DNA of 64,000 nucleotides from Pyxicephalus adspersus (taxonomy: Eukaryota > Chordata > Amphibia > Anura > Pyxicephalidae). Below, piece after piece: positions 45,807-57,040 of this stretch. The position numbers were made by a program, and so were the translations under genes. The DNA lies in the NCBI RefSeq assembly GCF_032062135.1, contig NC_092858.1, forward strand, positions 121,057,129 through 121,121,128, given 5' to 3'. The notes beneath the pieces are model-generated. The model did not search any database, had not been told where the DNA came from, and was given only the letters and a program-made list of their open reading frames with translations. The number at the start of each line of letters is the position of its first letter. Within the stretch, counting starts at the first letter, position 1.

Positions 45807-47159
45807 TTTTAGCAGATTAGAAAATATTTTTTCTCCCTTATAAAATGTAATAATTTTTTATTTGTGCATTGGTTTAAAGAACATTTTTAACTTGCCTATG
45901 CCCTAGTTGAAGTCCTTTTGCAGATATAACATTTTGTGCATATGATTCTTTTTACAGTTATTTTTACCTAGTTATACACCTGGTTGGAAACCAAATGAAT
46001 CACATTTATTAGATATGAAGGTAAAATGCATGGGACATCCCTCGCTTCATTAAATCTCTAAATACACATTCCTGCTCCTACTACAGCCTAATGACATGAC
46101 TCTCCCTTTCCTCCCATAACCTTTTACTGTTTTTATTTTTATTTAAAAGAAAGAAAGGGAAAAGGTAAGGAGGGAAAAGGAAATATCACATTCCCTGAAA
46201 GCAAAAATAACCCTGCATGATGGAAGTTGCTCTGCACTGCAGAAGCTAGGGAGACCAACAACCCTCTACTCCTCCACAATATTAGTATGCAATAGATAAA
46301 ATAGCAAACAGTCAACAGTGTGTCCTTTTGATAGGAGCAGTCTGATGTTGTATCAGTACATTTTTAGCTTTTTAGAGCTATGTAATGCTTGCCAGGAACT
46401 GGCCAAGGAGAAAAAGTAATTGGGAAAAGTGATTAGCGCTTCGGGACCCATAGAATCGAAAAATGAAATGACAGGTGCATGTTTAATGAGAGAGTGGGGG
46501 TGGAAGTATTGATGTATTCATGATGTATTTACCTGTGACAGAACAGTCACTGTTTTATAGCCTATTGAGGATAAAGAGAGAAAACTCTACTCTAACATAG
46601 TAACCACAGCCATGATCCCTGTAGGTTAATAAAGGGCCATAGAGCAAAAGACTTCCATACTGTTGATCTCTGGATTATACTGCTTGAGCTAAGCATGCAG
46701 CGGCAGTGATGAAAAGTCAGTTCATCCCTTATTTCTTCTTAAAGACAGTGCCTGTAATTTGGGGTCCCCTGAAGTGGATATATAAATGACACTAGCTTGA
46801 GAGTCTGTTTAGTTTATTACATCAGGCCACGAGACAGTTGGGTAAGGAAGCACACCATTCTTCGAGGTACTTTTTGAAAGTCTGCTAGGCCGATGGTAAG
46901 GTCCAGTGAGTTGGACATTTACATTCACAATATGAGACAATATAATATTAATTAAATTGTAAAACTGCCATAGGACGTAACCCTTCCCTTTATCTGTTAG
47001 GTCAATAATCTTTTATTCACATTTCGAACTTGACAAAAATATAAATATTGTTTAAAATTTTACAAAATATGTTCCAAAAAAGGTTTAAAAAAGAAACCTA
47101 GGGTTTTTTTATTTTAAATATCAGTTCCGATAAAATAATATCTTGAATTAAGCTTGTAT
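45807..47159. other. AT-rich spacer, nothing recognised
   Basis: No feature supported. Confidence 0.4.
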
Positions 47160-47336
47160 TTCCTGTTGGCCCCTTTGTGGATGGTTGGTAATCGATGTGA
47201 TGTGGGCTGGATGATCTCAATTGTCTCCTGAGGAAGCGAACTATGATCCGCATAACGCGTCAAGAGCATAGTTGTATACAGTTGAGTTGTATGAATACAA
47301 TCATGAACATGTGTTATGTGTTTTTAATATGTGCAT
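47160..47336 (+). mobile_element. Penelope-like terminal sequence, left of nested element
   Basis: Contains TCTCCTGAGGAAGCGAACTA and CCGCATAACGCGTCAAG, the same layout as the block at 42915. It continues to TGTGTTTTTAATATGTGCAT and stops at the TTAA of the inserted piggyBac-like element. The sequence after that element (TTTTTTAATAAAACATGAAA, 48066 onward) looks like its continuation. Family assigned by motif. Confidence 0.5.
47228..47261 (+). ncRNA. Degenerate hammerhead-like core
   Basis: CTGAGGA (47228-47234) fits CUGANGA, with an extra A and then GCG...CGC as a short stem II. The invariant GAAA has become ATAA (47252-47255). ACGCGTC follows with an acceptable C at the cleavage position. 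Loss of GAAA should abolish cleavage. Confidence 0.35.
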
Positions 47337-47340
47337 TTAA

Positions 47341-48051
47341 CCACCTGAGCGTTACACTGAGGTCTAGATTTCTGTACCAAAAGTGATCCACTGTTTTTCA
47401 TGAATTTTTTTTTTTAAATTGTAGACCTGTAACTTACAGAAATATGTCCGAACAGGGGTTCTAGTAGATAATATGAATATAAAAAATGTATTTACTTTTA
47501 TTTTATTTTTTTGTATTTTTTTGTATTGGATTGGATACTGGAGTTTGTATTCAATCCAATACAAAATGAGAGTTTGAATTTACCAGTTATATACTTTGTA
47601 ATTATTTGAATTATTTTGTATTGGATTGGATACAGGAGTTTGTATTGAATCCAATACAAAATGTTTGAATGAGTTTCAATTTGAATTTCCCACACACGCG
47701 CCGACGTCATCACGCACGCAGGGAGGAGCCGTCCAGTTTTTTTTTCTCTGCCGGACGGCTTCTCGTTTCAGAGATCATCCGGCGCTGGAAGAAGAAGGAC
47801 GTGGATGATCAGCGGGACCAGGTAAGAAGCCGGCCGGCATCTTACTGGTCCCGCTGGCACCCGACGAAAGCAACCGACGCTGGAGAGGGAGATCGACGGA
47901 CGACGATCGACGGAGGACAACGCTGGAACACGAACACGACGCTGGATGGGCACAGCGGGACCAGGTAAGTAAGGATGGGAAAAAACTCAGGGTTAACCAT
48001 CCTAGCCATTTTTTTTTGCCCGTACGAAGGTCGGGCTTAACGGCTAGGAGG
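47341..48051. mobile_element. piggyBac-like (TTAA-flanked) non-autonomous element
   Basis: A 711-bp element with TTAA at 47337-47340 and 48052-48055. The ends are CCACCTGAGCGTTACA and, inverted, CCTCCTAGCCGTTAAG. Strict TTAA duplication is the hallmark of piggyBac-superfamily elements. The left third is AT-rich and holds two copies of a palindromic unit (TGTATTGGATTGGATAC... ...AATCCAATACA at about 47523-47567 and 47617-47661). The right half (47690-47970) is CpG-rich with further inverted and direct repeats. No transposase. Plus and minus frames here (up to 99 codons) derive from the repeats. Confidence 0.8.
47810..47969 (+). repeat. Internal 17-bp repeats ending in a splice-donor-like word
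   Basis: CAGCGGGACCAGGTAAG occurs at 47810-47826 and identically at 47953-47969. A near-exact inverse (CTTACTGGTCCCGCTG) lies at 47841-47856, so the first copy can fold into a hairpin. CAG-GTAAG equals the vertebrate 5' splice-site consensus, but no exon can be shown. Confidence 0.85.
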
Positions 48052-48055
48052 TTAA

Positions 48056-48691
48056 ATGTTATTTTTTAATAAAACATGAAATTTAAGAACTGGCAGTTGA
48101 TTGATGCCTTAAAAGTCCCCTACAGCATTTTTGTTGGTCCTGGGTAAATTAGATAGCAAGAATTACATTCTCACTTTTTTTATGAAAACATTAACCCAAT
48201 AAAAGCTTTTACAAATTCTCAGGGGCGCAATAGTGCTCCAAATCTGTTGCCAGTGGACAAATGATTACCACACGGTGACTCATCTAATTGTATTGTCTTG
48301 GACCTTTTGTGTCTAGAAAACTTTTGATATATTAAGGAAAACATTAAAGGGAATTGTCAGTTTATATGGATGGAAGATAGATGTGGTGTAATGTACATTT
48401 TTAGGCCTCATTTATCATCAAACTGAGTGTAAAAATCATTACTAACACGAGTCATGAACTTAAGTTAGCTTAATGCTTGACATTCATTTTAAAAATTCTT
48501 GACCAGATGGTATTTTAGCTTTTAAACCTCCTAACAACAATTTCAAGTGATTATTTTAGATAGTTAGTTAGCTATACTAACTTCTCAGATAAAATCAAGG
48601 CTAGATAAAACCATATAGTCAATGTTTTACATGTTTATTGTATATACCCAACTGTAAAAGCAGGTGTAAGGTGCTTCAGGGCTAATTCACA
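48056..48691. other. Spacer; first part likely right flank of split Penelope-like sequence
   Basis: Bases 48056-48110 probably continue the host repeat interrupted at 47337. The remainder is AT-rich without features. Confidence 0.35.
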
Positions 48692-48787
48692 GTGGCAGTG
48701 AGGTTGCAGTGCTTTTTGAAGGAAAAACTGCCGCTTGAGGAGATGCTACATGTAACAGCCCCCATAGAGAGTACCGCTCACTGCCAC
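48692..48787. repeat. Short foldback element
   Basis: GTGGCAGTGAG (48692-48702) and its exact inverse CTCACTGCCAC (48777-48787) bracket about 74 bases. A likely small TIR element, with no duplication identified. Confidence 0.65.
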
Positions 48788-49250
48788 CAGCTGCTGTCAC
48801 ACTTACCTGTTCCTCACTAAAACACAGGCATTTCTCCCCTGTGCATGGGGGCAGTTCTGTTGCTGGGGGTGCCTCTGTTTCCAAGCTTTATCCAAGTGTT
48901 CCCTGTGCCTGCAGTGGCCCCTGTGTCACTAGTGTCTGTCTCCTTGACCCCTGGCATGTGATCTGACCTCTTTTGTTTGCTGCCTGTCTCGACCCCGGCT
49001 TTCCTCGACTATCTGTCCTGTAATTTTGTACCGTGCTTGCCCACCTTGGTGTGCCCAAGGACACCTCACCCATCCTCACCATCAGAGGCTCTGTAGAAAA
49101 CCTGGTTACTGCTTAGCCTCTGCGCCTTGGCCCTTCTTAGGGCTCACACCACCTCCATACAAGCCGCAGTGCCCCCTAGTGGTCCAGTCTCTCCGTGCAT
49201 GACAGCTGTCAAATGTGCAGATGCTGCTTCTTTCTTTGCTGGGCAAGTGC
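48788..49250. repeat. GC-elevated repeat-like block, unclassified
   Basis: Words such as CACACTTACCTGTTCCTCAC, TGTCTGTCTCCTTGACCCCT, GTTTGCTGCCTGTCTCGACC and GTGCCCCCTAGTGGTCCAGT give a composition unlike the flanks. It is similar in style to 18.25-18.66 and 54.82-55.23 kb. Possibly an LTR-derived dispersed repeat. No coding evidence. Confidence 0.4.
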
Positions 49251-52182
49251 TCGGGCGGCCCTTAGTTAATATAATTATTAGTTAAATACTATGTTTAGTT
49301 TTAAACAGATGGAACAATTAAAATAACATTTAATTTCATAATTATCTAAAAATGTAATCCTTGTAACAAGTACAGGTTGGAGTTTTTATTGATTGACTGG
49401 CTCCTAAGTTTCATATGTCTTGGTATCCCAGTACCTAGTTTTCGCCTGGTTTGAAGTATTAAAATATGCAGGGTCAGACACATGGGGTGAACACTGAACG
49501 TTTGTATGTAAATGCAGAGCATGTGTTACATATAGAAATGAATAGCATTACATAATGATCAAAATAGAGAAAAAAGTTCCTCCTAACCACTACTAATCCC
49601 AGAGTTCCTTACCCTATTTTAGGCAGAAGTGCAGAAGGGCCTATGGCACCTTAGCTGTGACGTAGCTCCTTTGTAAAAAAAGGAAATAAATGCCTAGCAC
49701 AAATAATGTAATTGATATAGCAGCTAAGTTAGCAGACATTGCACGCTCTTATGAACTTGTTAAAGGGTGCCCCTACAATGGTTATGTGATGCTTGACCAG
49801 GTAAAAAATCAATAGCTCCCTTATATAAATACATAACTAACCTGGTATACCCCTCAACTAAATCAAGTGCTACTTTATTTCACCCCGCCTTCTCCAATAA
49901 TGTAAATAAGTGATGGACATGTCTAACAACCCTCAGTCAGTGGAAGAGCTCCCTACTGTTTAAAATACCAGTAGGCAGAGATAGTAGAGCTGTATTGCCA
50001 ATGTAGGTGTCAGTAAGAGTTCCTACCATTGGTTTCTGCTTGATAGGAATCAGTGCAACCATTGATTTGAATTATTCTGTCAGAGCATGGGGGTGCTGAT
50101 TTGGAGCAGCACTTGATCAGGCAACAAAACAGGAAGACTTTTAGTCAGATAATACCTTGATGGAAGGCTCTCTTATCCAACTCAAACACAAATTTAATTT
50201 ATGTATCTCTAACAAGCCCTGTAACCGGTATGCCCCTGTAAGTCAAATAACCAAAGCTTCCAAAAAAGCTACTCAGAAATATGTTTAGCTCAAATACAGA
50301 TTCTTTTCAACATGTGACTATAGTAGGCTAATTTTTATTGATTATCTGTTTTAGATCATTGCAAGTGTGTTGAAAGTGATAATAATAGTTTATATTATTA
50401 TCATTATATATAGTAATAATAGTTATGAGGTCCGTTCATTATTTCTTAGAATCCAAACAACTGAAAGTTCAGATTTCATTCAGTTTTAGACTAAGACAAT
50501 TTCAGGTTATTGTTTATTCTGTATGCACAAAATGGCTAAATATAAATGTGATGTTATCAGTGAATATATTTTACAGCACAGAATATTATCATTACCTACC
50601 CTTTTGACCTGAATTATTTTTTAGACCATACTTTACCTTATAAGTACTGGTCCTTTCTTACCTTATGTGAGCTCAAACTGTCATCAGAAATATGTGTGCA
50701 ACACAAAAGACATTGAAAATAAATCAAAAAGGACATAGGTATTTAAGAGAAAGGGAAAAATTGAAAAATATGATCTTGATTAAAGATTGCAACATTTCCA
50801 AGTTTTTAAATTAAAAACAAAAATGCTTTATAACTGAGGTATGTAATTCCAAGTGGATTACAGTTTAATTCTTTAAAATTTTGACTTTGTGTTGACACGA
50901 TTTATTTATATTATATGCCATGATCGGTCAATATTAAGCCAAGATTTGTTTCCCATTTACATTTTTAACCCAATTACATTGGGAGGGGAAAGAAATGTGA
51001 AACCCCATTACATTTTAACCCCTACACATTTTTTGGGAAAAATTTAAAGCAAAATAAGTTACCAACATCTTTGTAAAATTCTACAATCAAGTCAAAGTTC
51101 AGATGAATAATAATGTTTTAAAAATCCAAATAAATCCAGGTACAACAAGGAACTCTGCCGTAACCTCTTACAACTGTATTCTAGCTATGCATTCGTCTAT
51201 TATCAATTCGCTTTGATAGTTTAAGTTATGTTTTTATTTATTTTAATTTATTATTTACTTGAATGTATTCATTAAACCTGTTTTCAGTCTGCACTGTGCA
51301 ATATAGAGACACAGTACCAAGTGAAGTTATTTTTTTTTTCTACAATTTGCTTTCTGGTGTCAATGCACGTTGAGCACTTATGTAGTGGCTGACTTCTTCC
51401 AACAATTTATCAGTTTCTACAGTGATTACACAAGTGCAGAGCAACAAATAATTTATGGCTACAAGCATGAGGATACTCATGAGTTAATCCCATGTATGGA
51501 GTAGATGTTTTGTTGTTTTTTTGTTTTCCCTAAATTGCAGTGAATTAAATGGCTGCAGTCTGGGCTATTTTTCAAAATGGAAAACTTGAAGCAGAACTTC
51601 TCAAAACTGAGGCTTAGATAGCATCAGCACAGCTCATTTTGGGCATGAACCTAGTAAGACAAAACTCACATTCCTCTAGGTAGGTACCCAGGAAAAAAAA
51701 CAGTCTTTAGGAATTGTCCTAAATATATATCAACTTCTTTAGTTTACACCATTGGACTTACTTCTCAGTAATTGGCTGAGATGAAAAGCTTTGTTAATAC
51801 ACAGTATACAACTGCTAGAAATACCATTTGATAGTGCAGTAATTGTAGTACCTGAGGAGCGAACTTTGGTGAGAATACCATGTTCAAGGACTTTATGACT
51901 CACAAATTTGGCAATGTAAATTAACAAAATAACAAAAATTGGCCTAAAATTTGTGAATTTTCAAATTCATGAAAATCACCAACTTGCTTTTATCACATAT
52001 ATTAATTTCTGCACAATATTGAATATAAAATTAGTTTTAAAAAAAAATTCTATTCTAAAGTGAGAATACTTGAATTGGCCAACATCAGGAGTATTTTTGA
52101 CCGCTTTCAAGCTCTAGGTAAGATAATTCAAGGTCACCCTTCCCTCCAACAAAACATCATTCTACACAAACACATGCATACA
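49251..52182. other. AT-rich spacer, nothing recognised
   Basis: Nearly 3 kb with only short chance frames. No TIRs, LINE motifs or RNA genes found. Confidence 0.45.
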
Positions 52183-52184
52183 TA

Positions 52185-53760
52185 CAGTTAGGTCCATAAA
52201 TATTTGGATAGAGACAACTTTTTTCTAATTTTGGTTCTGTACATTACCACAATTAATTTTAAATTAAACAACTCAGATGCAGTTGAACTGCAGACTTTCA
52301 GCTTTAATTCAGTGGGTTGAACAAAAAGATTGCATAAAAATGTGAAGAACTAAAGCCTTTTTTTTACACAATCACTTCATTTCAAGGGCTCAAAAGTAAT
52401 TGGACAATTGACTCAAAGGCTATTTCATGGGCTGGTATGGGCAATTCCTTTGTTATGTCATTATCAATGAGGCAGATAAAAGGCCTGGAGTTGTGATGTG
52501 GGGGGGTGCATGTATGTGGAAGATTTTAATGTGAACAGACAACATGCAGTCAAAGGAGCTCTCCATGCAGGTGAAACAAGCCATCCTTAGGCTGCAAAAA
52601 CAAAAAAAAACCATCCGAGAAATTGCTACAATATTAGGAGTGGCAAAATTTACAGTCTGGTACACCATGAGAAAGAAACACGGCACTGGTGAACTCAGCA
52701 ACGCCAAAAGACCTGGACGTCCACGGAAGACAACAGTGGAGGATGATAGCAGAATCATTTTCATGGTGAAGAGAAACCCCTTCACAACAGCCAACCAAGC
52801 GAACAACACTCTCCAGGAAGTAGTCGTATCAATGTCCAAGTCTACCATAAAGCAAAGACTGCATGAAAGTAAATACAGAGGGTGCACTGCAAGGTGAAAG
52901 CCACTCATAAGCCTCAAGAATAGAAAGGCTAGATTGGACTTTGCTAAAAAAAAAACATCTAAAAAAGCCAGCACAGTTCTGGAAAAACATTCCTTGGACA
53001 GATGAAACCAAGATCAACCTTTACCAGAATGATGGCAAGAAAATAGTATGGAGAAGGTGTGAAACAGCTCATGATCCAAAGCATACCACATCATCTGTAA
53101 AACATGGCGGAGGCAGTGTGATGGCTTGGGCGTGCATGGCTGCCAGTGGCACTGGGACATTAGTGTTTATCCATGATGTGACACAGGACAGAAGCAGCCG
53201 AATGAATTCTGAGGTGTTCAGAGACATACTGTCTGCTCAAATCCAGTTAAATGCAGTCACATTGATTGGGAAGCGTTTCATAATGCAGATGGACAATGAC
53301 CCAAAACATACAGCCAAAGCAACCCAGGAGTTTATTAAAGCAAAGAAGTGGAATATTCTTGAATGACCAAGTCAGTCACTTGATCTGAACCCAATTGAGC
53401 ATGCATTTCACTTGTTGAGAACTAAACTTCGGACAGAAAGTCCCACAAACAAACAGCAACTGAAAGCCCTTGCAGTAAAGTCTTGGCAGAGCATTAAAAA
53501 GGAGGAAACCCAGCATCTGGTGATGTCCATGAGTTCAAGACTACAGGCTGTCATTGCCAGCAAAGAGTTTTCAACCAAGTATTAGAGATGAACATTTTAT
53601 TTTCAGCTTTTTATTTGTCTAATTACTTTTGAGCCCCTGAAATGAAGTGATTGTGTTAAAAAAGGCTTTAGTTCCTCACATTTTTATGCAATCTTTTTGT
53701 TCAACCCACTAAATTAAAGCTGAAAGTCTGCAGTTCACCTGCATCTGGGTTATTTCATTT
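52185..53760 (+). mobile_element. Tc1-like transposon, nearly full length (copy B), right tip missing
   Basis: The left end CAGTTAGGTCCATAAATATT begins just after TA (52183-52184). The left and right terminal regions are long inverted repeats of roughly 190-200 bp. For example, TGCAGACTTTCAGCTTTAAT at the left matches ATTAAAGCTGAAAGTCTGCA at the right. Similarity to copy A stops at GTTATTTCATTT (53760). The last ~75 bases, including the right TIR tip, are absent and replaced by unrelated AT-rich sequence. Between the repeats lies a broken transposase frame. Confidence 0.93.
52544..53585 (+). pseudogene. Tc1-like transposase pseudogene (DD34E)
   Basis: The frame starts MQSKELSMQV. A first helix-turn-helix (TIREIATILGVAKFTVW) is followed by the GRPRK hook (RPGRPRKTTVEDD, about residues 56-70) and a second DNA-binding part. 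Then come WTDETKINLY (first catalytic D), VKHGGGSVMAW, MDNDPKHTA (second D) and SQSLDLNPIEH (E, 34 residues after the second D). The natural end is STKY-stop at 53583-53585, about 345 codons, normal for Tc1 transposases. Inactivating changes: TGA at 52895-52897, a frameshift in an A run near 52945-52954, and TGA at 53364-53366 replacing the W before PSQS. The catalytic residues themselves survive, so inactivation is relatively recent. Confidence 0.95.
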
Positions 53761-54026
53761 CATCTTATTCATTTTAAAATATAATAAAAACATACACTTA
53801 TATTTGGTAAAATACACACATACATAACAGATATGCATGTATTTCCATGTGCCAACACATACAGTATAGTCACATTGACGCACATACATACATATATTCA
53901 TGTAGAGAGTAAGACTCTAGCCAGTCAAATCCACTCTAACCTACTTAAACTAACACATTATGGTGGAGGAAAATGAGAAAAAGAATGTACACCTTCTACT
54001 AATTCCAAGGTTTTACATACAGGACA
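53761..54026. other. AT-rich spacer with CATA/CACA words
   Basis: Contains scattered ACATACATA repeats. Similar ACACATGCATACATA sequence lies just left of the transposon at 52168-52184, hinting at a pre-existing simple repeat on both sides. Confidence 0.45.
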
Positions 54027-54029
54027 TTT

Positions 54030-54787
54030 TGAATCTTTTGGTATACAGAGGAGTTCATGGTTGACCTAATGAGACTAATTTAATAAAGCTCTCAAAGGCT
54101 GGAGAAGATACACTTTCATCAGTGAACCTGGGTGATCCAGAAAACTTGTAATGAATCTGGCCCAGGATTGAAAACACTTGCTAACAAATAGAGAATGACT
54201 TTTAAGAAACTCATTCCAGGCTAGTCTCCAGCCTTGCAGAACTTTATTAAATCAGACCCAATAATTCCAAGGTGCCCAGGACCTGTTGCTGTAAAACATG
54301 CCCTAATAACACCCCTTTAACATTGTGCATGTTGATATGAGGATTTTTTTGCTGATATTCTGTTTGTTTTTTTGGCAAACATGGCACTGTGCAATATGAC
54401 CATACATCTCCACTTTGGTCTTGTCTGTCTAAAGTTTATTGTTCCAGAAGTCTTGTGGTTTCTTGCAAATTTGCAAACCTAAACTGTGCTGCCATGTTCA
54501 TTTTAGATAGCAACCCTTACATACAAACATACTTGATCATTCTTTTTCTGATTGTAGTCATGAATGTTAACATTTACCATGCAAACTGAGGCGTGCAGAG
54601 TCTATGATGTACCTCTTGGGTTTTTTGCAATTTCTTTGAGCGTATCTTAAATATTTTCTCCCAGTGAATATTCTTTCTTACTGCAGACTAATGGCCTTCA
54701 AGTATAACAATTATACGTTTTCCCAGACTGTTGGGCAGTGACAAATGCTTCTTTAAGATCATTGTTGATGTCTTTCCTTCTTGGCAT
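54030..54787 (-). pseudogene. Tc1-like transposase, N-terminal half (copy C2)
   Basis: Starts MPRRKDINNDLKEA on the minus strand at 54787. It continues with LKEIAKNPRGTS (second DNA-binding region), VNVNIHDYN, SGTINFRQTRPKWRCMV (decayed first-catalytic-residue region) and ACFTATGPGHLGI, then is interrupted by the MITE. It resumes with STMNSSVYQ (near 54045). Several stops and frame changes are present. The second D and the E are beyond the fragment's end. Confidence 0.8.
54071..54259. mobile_element. Foldback MITE nested in Tc1 copy C2
   Basis: Starts GAGACTAATTTAATAAAGCT and ends AACTTTATTAAATCAGACCC, with TCAAAGGCTGGAGAAGATAC and TCTCCAGCCTTGCAGAAC as opposing inner arms. Flanked by AAT at 54068-54070 and 54260-54262. 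The host Tc1 sequence shows one AAT is the duplicate. Confidence 0.92.
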
Positions 54788-54815
54788 TGTGTGAACACAC
54801 CTGAGTGTTCCAGAC

Positions 54816-55230
54816 TATATTCTTACCTGGAGGATCCTGCTGTGGGTCCCTGCAGGCCGTCTGCCCTGGGTCCATTATGGTCTCAGCTGTGCTCAGCACT
54901 GTGTGTGCTCTCTACTATTCTCTGACCTCTGAGTCTGAATGGATGACATTTCACAGGCTGGGCCAACTTAGACAGAAGCTATATTACCCTATGCTTTGCA
55001 AGTGCTTAGTGCTGTGACTTTGCACCAGCTACTTAGAGTTTGGAACTTTCCCTAGTGTGTGCCTAGCCTGTACCTTGCCCTGACCTTATGCATGGTTGTG
55101 GACACCACCTTGTCAGCTGCCTGCCCTGAACATCTACCTAGGTATAAATACCGTCTTGTCTGCCTCTTACCATGACCTTTTGCCTGGCTATCAACACTGC
55201 CTTGTCTGCCACTTGAACAAAAGTTCACAG
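54816..55230. repeat. GC-elevated repeat-like block with ~50-bp sub-repeats
   Basis: TACCTTGCCCTGACCTTATG, GCTGCCTGCCCTGAACATC, CTGCCTCTTACCATGACCTT and CACTGCCTTGTCTGCC recur with spacing of about 45-55 bases, suggesting internal tandem structure. Resembles the blocks at 18.25 and 48.8 kb. Unclassified dispersed repeat; the short plus frames are not genes. Confidence 0.45.
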
Positions 55231-55536
55231 TTTGATTATAATTAATTATTTGGGTTTGTCTATTAGAGGGAAGACTAAACGGGTTCCATTTTAAAGTTTT
55301 TCTTTGCTTTTGGCTTTAAGATGTTGAGTTGTAAGGCCAGTGTGTGTGACTCACTTCATTCCAACAGGTGTATGAATGTGTAAAAACCCCAGTGTGTTTT
55401 TCAACCTTCTGTAAATGGCATTTGTACGGGTTGATGGCAAACACTAGCCAACCCTTATCCTGAGATTAATCCAGAGGGTGTTACTGACAAATAGGGTCCA
55501 AAACACCTCCTGGGATACAGATAGAAATTAATAAAT
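55231..55536. other. Spacer, nothing recognised
   Basis: No feature supported. Confidence 0.35.
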
Positions 55537-55827
55537 TAAAGCAAAACTAAACCCTGCAGCACATATTAATTTGCGCTCTCTCTAGAAATTATCTTCAGCC
55601 ATCCTAATTGGCCATGCCTGCTCAGGAGTTCATCCATCCCCGGCACAAGCAAGGGAAGTTGGGAATGCCAGGTTTCCCTATGTGCATGTACAACTTAGCT
55701 TTTTCATATATTCCCAAAACGATCAGACAGGTAAGACGTGTTGCTGCAGAAGGGACATCGCCTGTCCCTTTTGCAATAACCACCTGCCTGAATCGCTAAA
55801 GTTCACAGTACTTTAGTTCCACTTTAG
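55537..55827. mobile_element. Short TIR element (MITE-like)
   Basis: The left end TTAAAGCAAAACTAAACCCT and the right end, inverted (CTAAAGTGGAACTAAAGTAC), match at most positions. About 290 bp, more GC-rich than its flanks (AAGGGACATCGCCTGTCCCTT is an inner hairpin). No certain target duplication. No coding capacity. Confidence 0.65.
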
Positions 55828-57032
55828 CTAAAGGCACCCTAAATATAAATAAGGAGGTTCAGTTTGTAAAAGACATATTCCTACTATTACATCCTGAGAG
55901 TTCTACTACTCAGTTCTACAGTGCTACATTTATTTATAAATTCGGTGCATACATATATTCATAATATTCTTCCTTTAATACAAACGAATGCACTTTGACC
56001 CAGAACAAATTTTATCTGTAATACCAATCATGATTCATATCGGTTGGAAAAAATCTAAAGTGCTTCTCAGTTTCATTAAACATAGTGTCATAAGGAAAGT
56101 CATTGTGTCCATAAGGTCTCCTTAAATCCATTAACATAATATTTCCCACTCAGATAAGATCAAAGCATTCCAGGGGCTGCAATTGTTGCCTTGTTTTTAA
56201 AGGCTATTAAAGAAGTTATTCTAGCAACTGCTTCAACTCCCAGCTGCTAGCATTTATGTTTCTAAGCCTTTCATCAAAGTTGAACTTATATTGCTTTCCC
56301 TGAACAAAAGGGGTTAAACAGAAACATCATTTTCAAAGATATTATTAAATGTCTAATTATACAGTTGAAATTCTTTTCTAGGGAATTTTTCAAATTGCTT
56401 CCCAGTAGACTTTAATAAACTCTTTTACCTAATAGTGTGGTCATTCAACTGTTATTTTAAAAAGATAGTGTTGTGTGATTTTGAAGATAGTTCTGTTCAC
56501 CATGATCACCTGTATTTCTTACATTTACATTTTTGTACAGGTAAGTAGCAAGGTATAAAATCAAATATCACAAAACATCAACATCAGAAAAGGTATGAAA
56601 CAACCCTGGTGATACAATTTTAGAGCAGCGAGCAAATGTTTAATTATAGGGGACCCATTCATAGGGATGATCAGGTCACTTTAGTAAAGTTGTTAACATT
56701 TTTTTGTGATTTCAATCAGTCATTCATGGATCAATCCTGACAGATCCATGAAGAATATTGGAGGACTGCTGTACACATTACAGATTCTCACCTGGGACAA
56801 ACATGACTCACCTCAGGAGATAATCATTGATGTGTGAACAGCCAACCTAGTGCTCTCAGACAGCTACCATTGAAAGACACAAACAGCAGCTAGCTACTAC
56901 TCCTCCAGTGTTGGTCCTGATAGAATTGGTGCTTATTTTGGTTCTGAGCTGACCTGCAACTCTGATACTTTTTGTTTACCTACAAAAAGGTAACACATAT
57001 TCTCAAACACTCCTACATAAATTTCATAAAAG
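55828..57032. other. AT-rich spacer, nothing recognised
   Basis: No feature supported. Confidence 0.4.
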
Positions 57033-57040
57033 TTAAACAT

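Larger units (their letters stand above)
54027..54815 (-). mobile_element. Tc1-like transposon fragment (copy C2), split by a foldback MITE
   Basis: Minus-strand fragment of the same family as the copy at 40.1-40.96 kb. It covers the N-terminal and central transposase regions up to about 54787, plus ~28 bases of upstream sequence. The left boundary is near TTTTGGTATACAGAGGAGTT (54035). A 189-bp foldback element sits inside it at 54071-54259. Removing that element and one AAT restores continuity from TTGACCTAAT to AATTCCAAGGTGCCCAGG. Confidence 0.88.

Noticed and set aside
47669..47968. 99-codon Arg/Asp-rich frame
   Set aside because: Lies wholly inside the CpG-rich half of the piggyBac-like element and its internal repeats; no transposase motif.
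52453..52974. 173-codon minus-strand frame
   Set aside because: Antisense shadow of the Tc1 transposase pseudogene.
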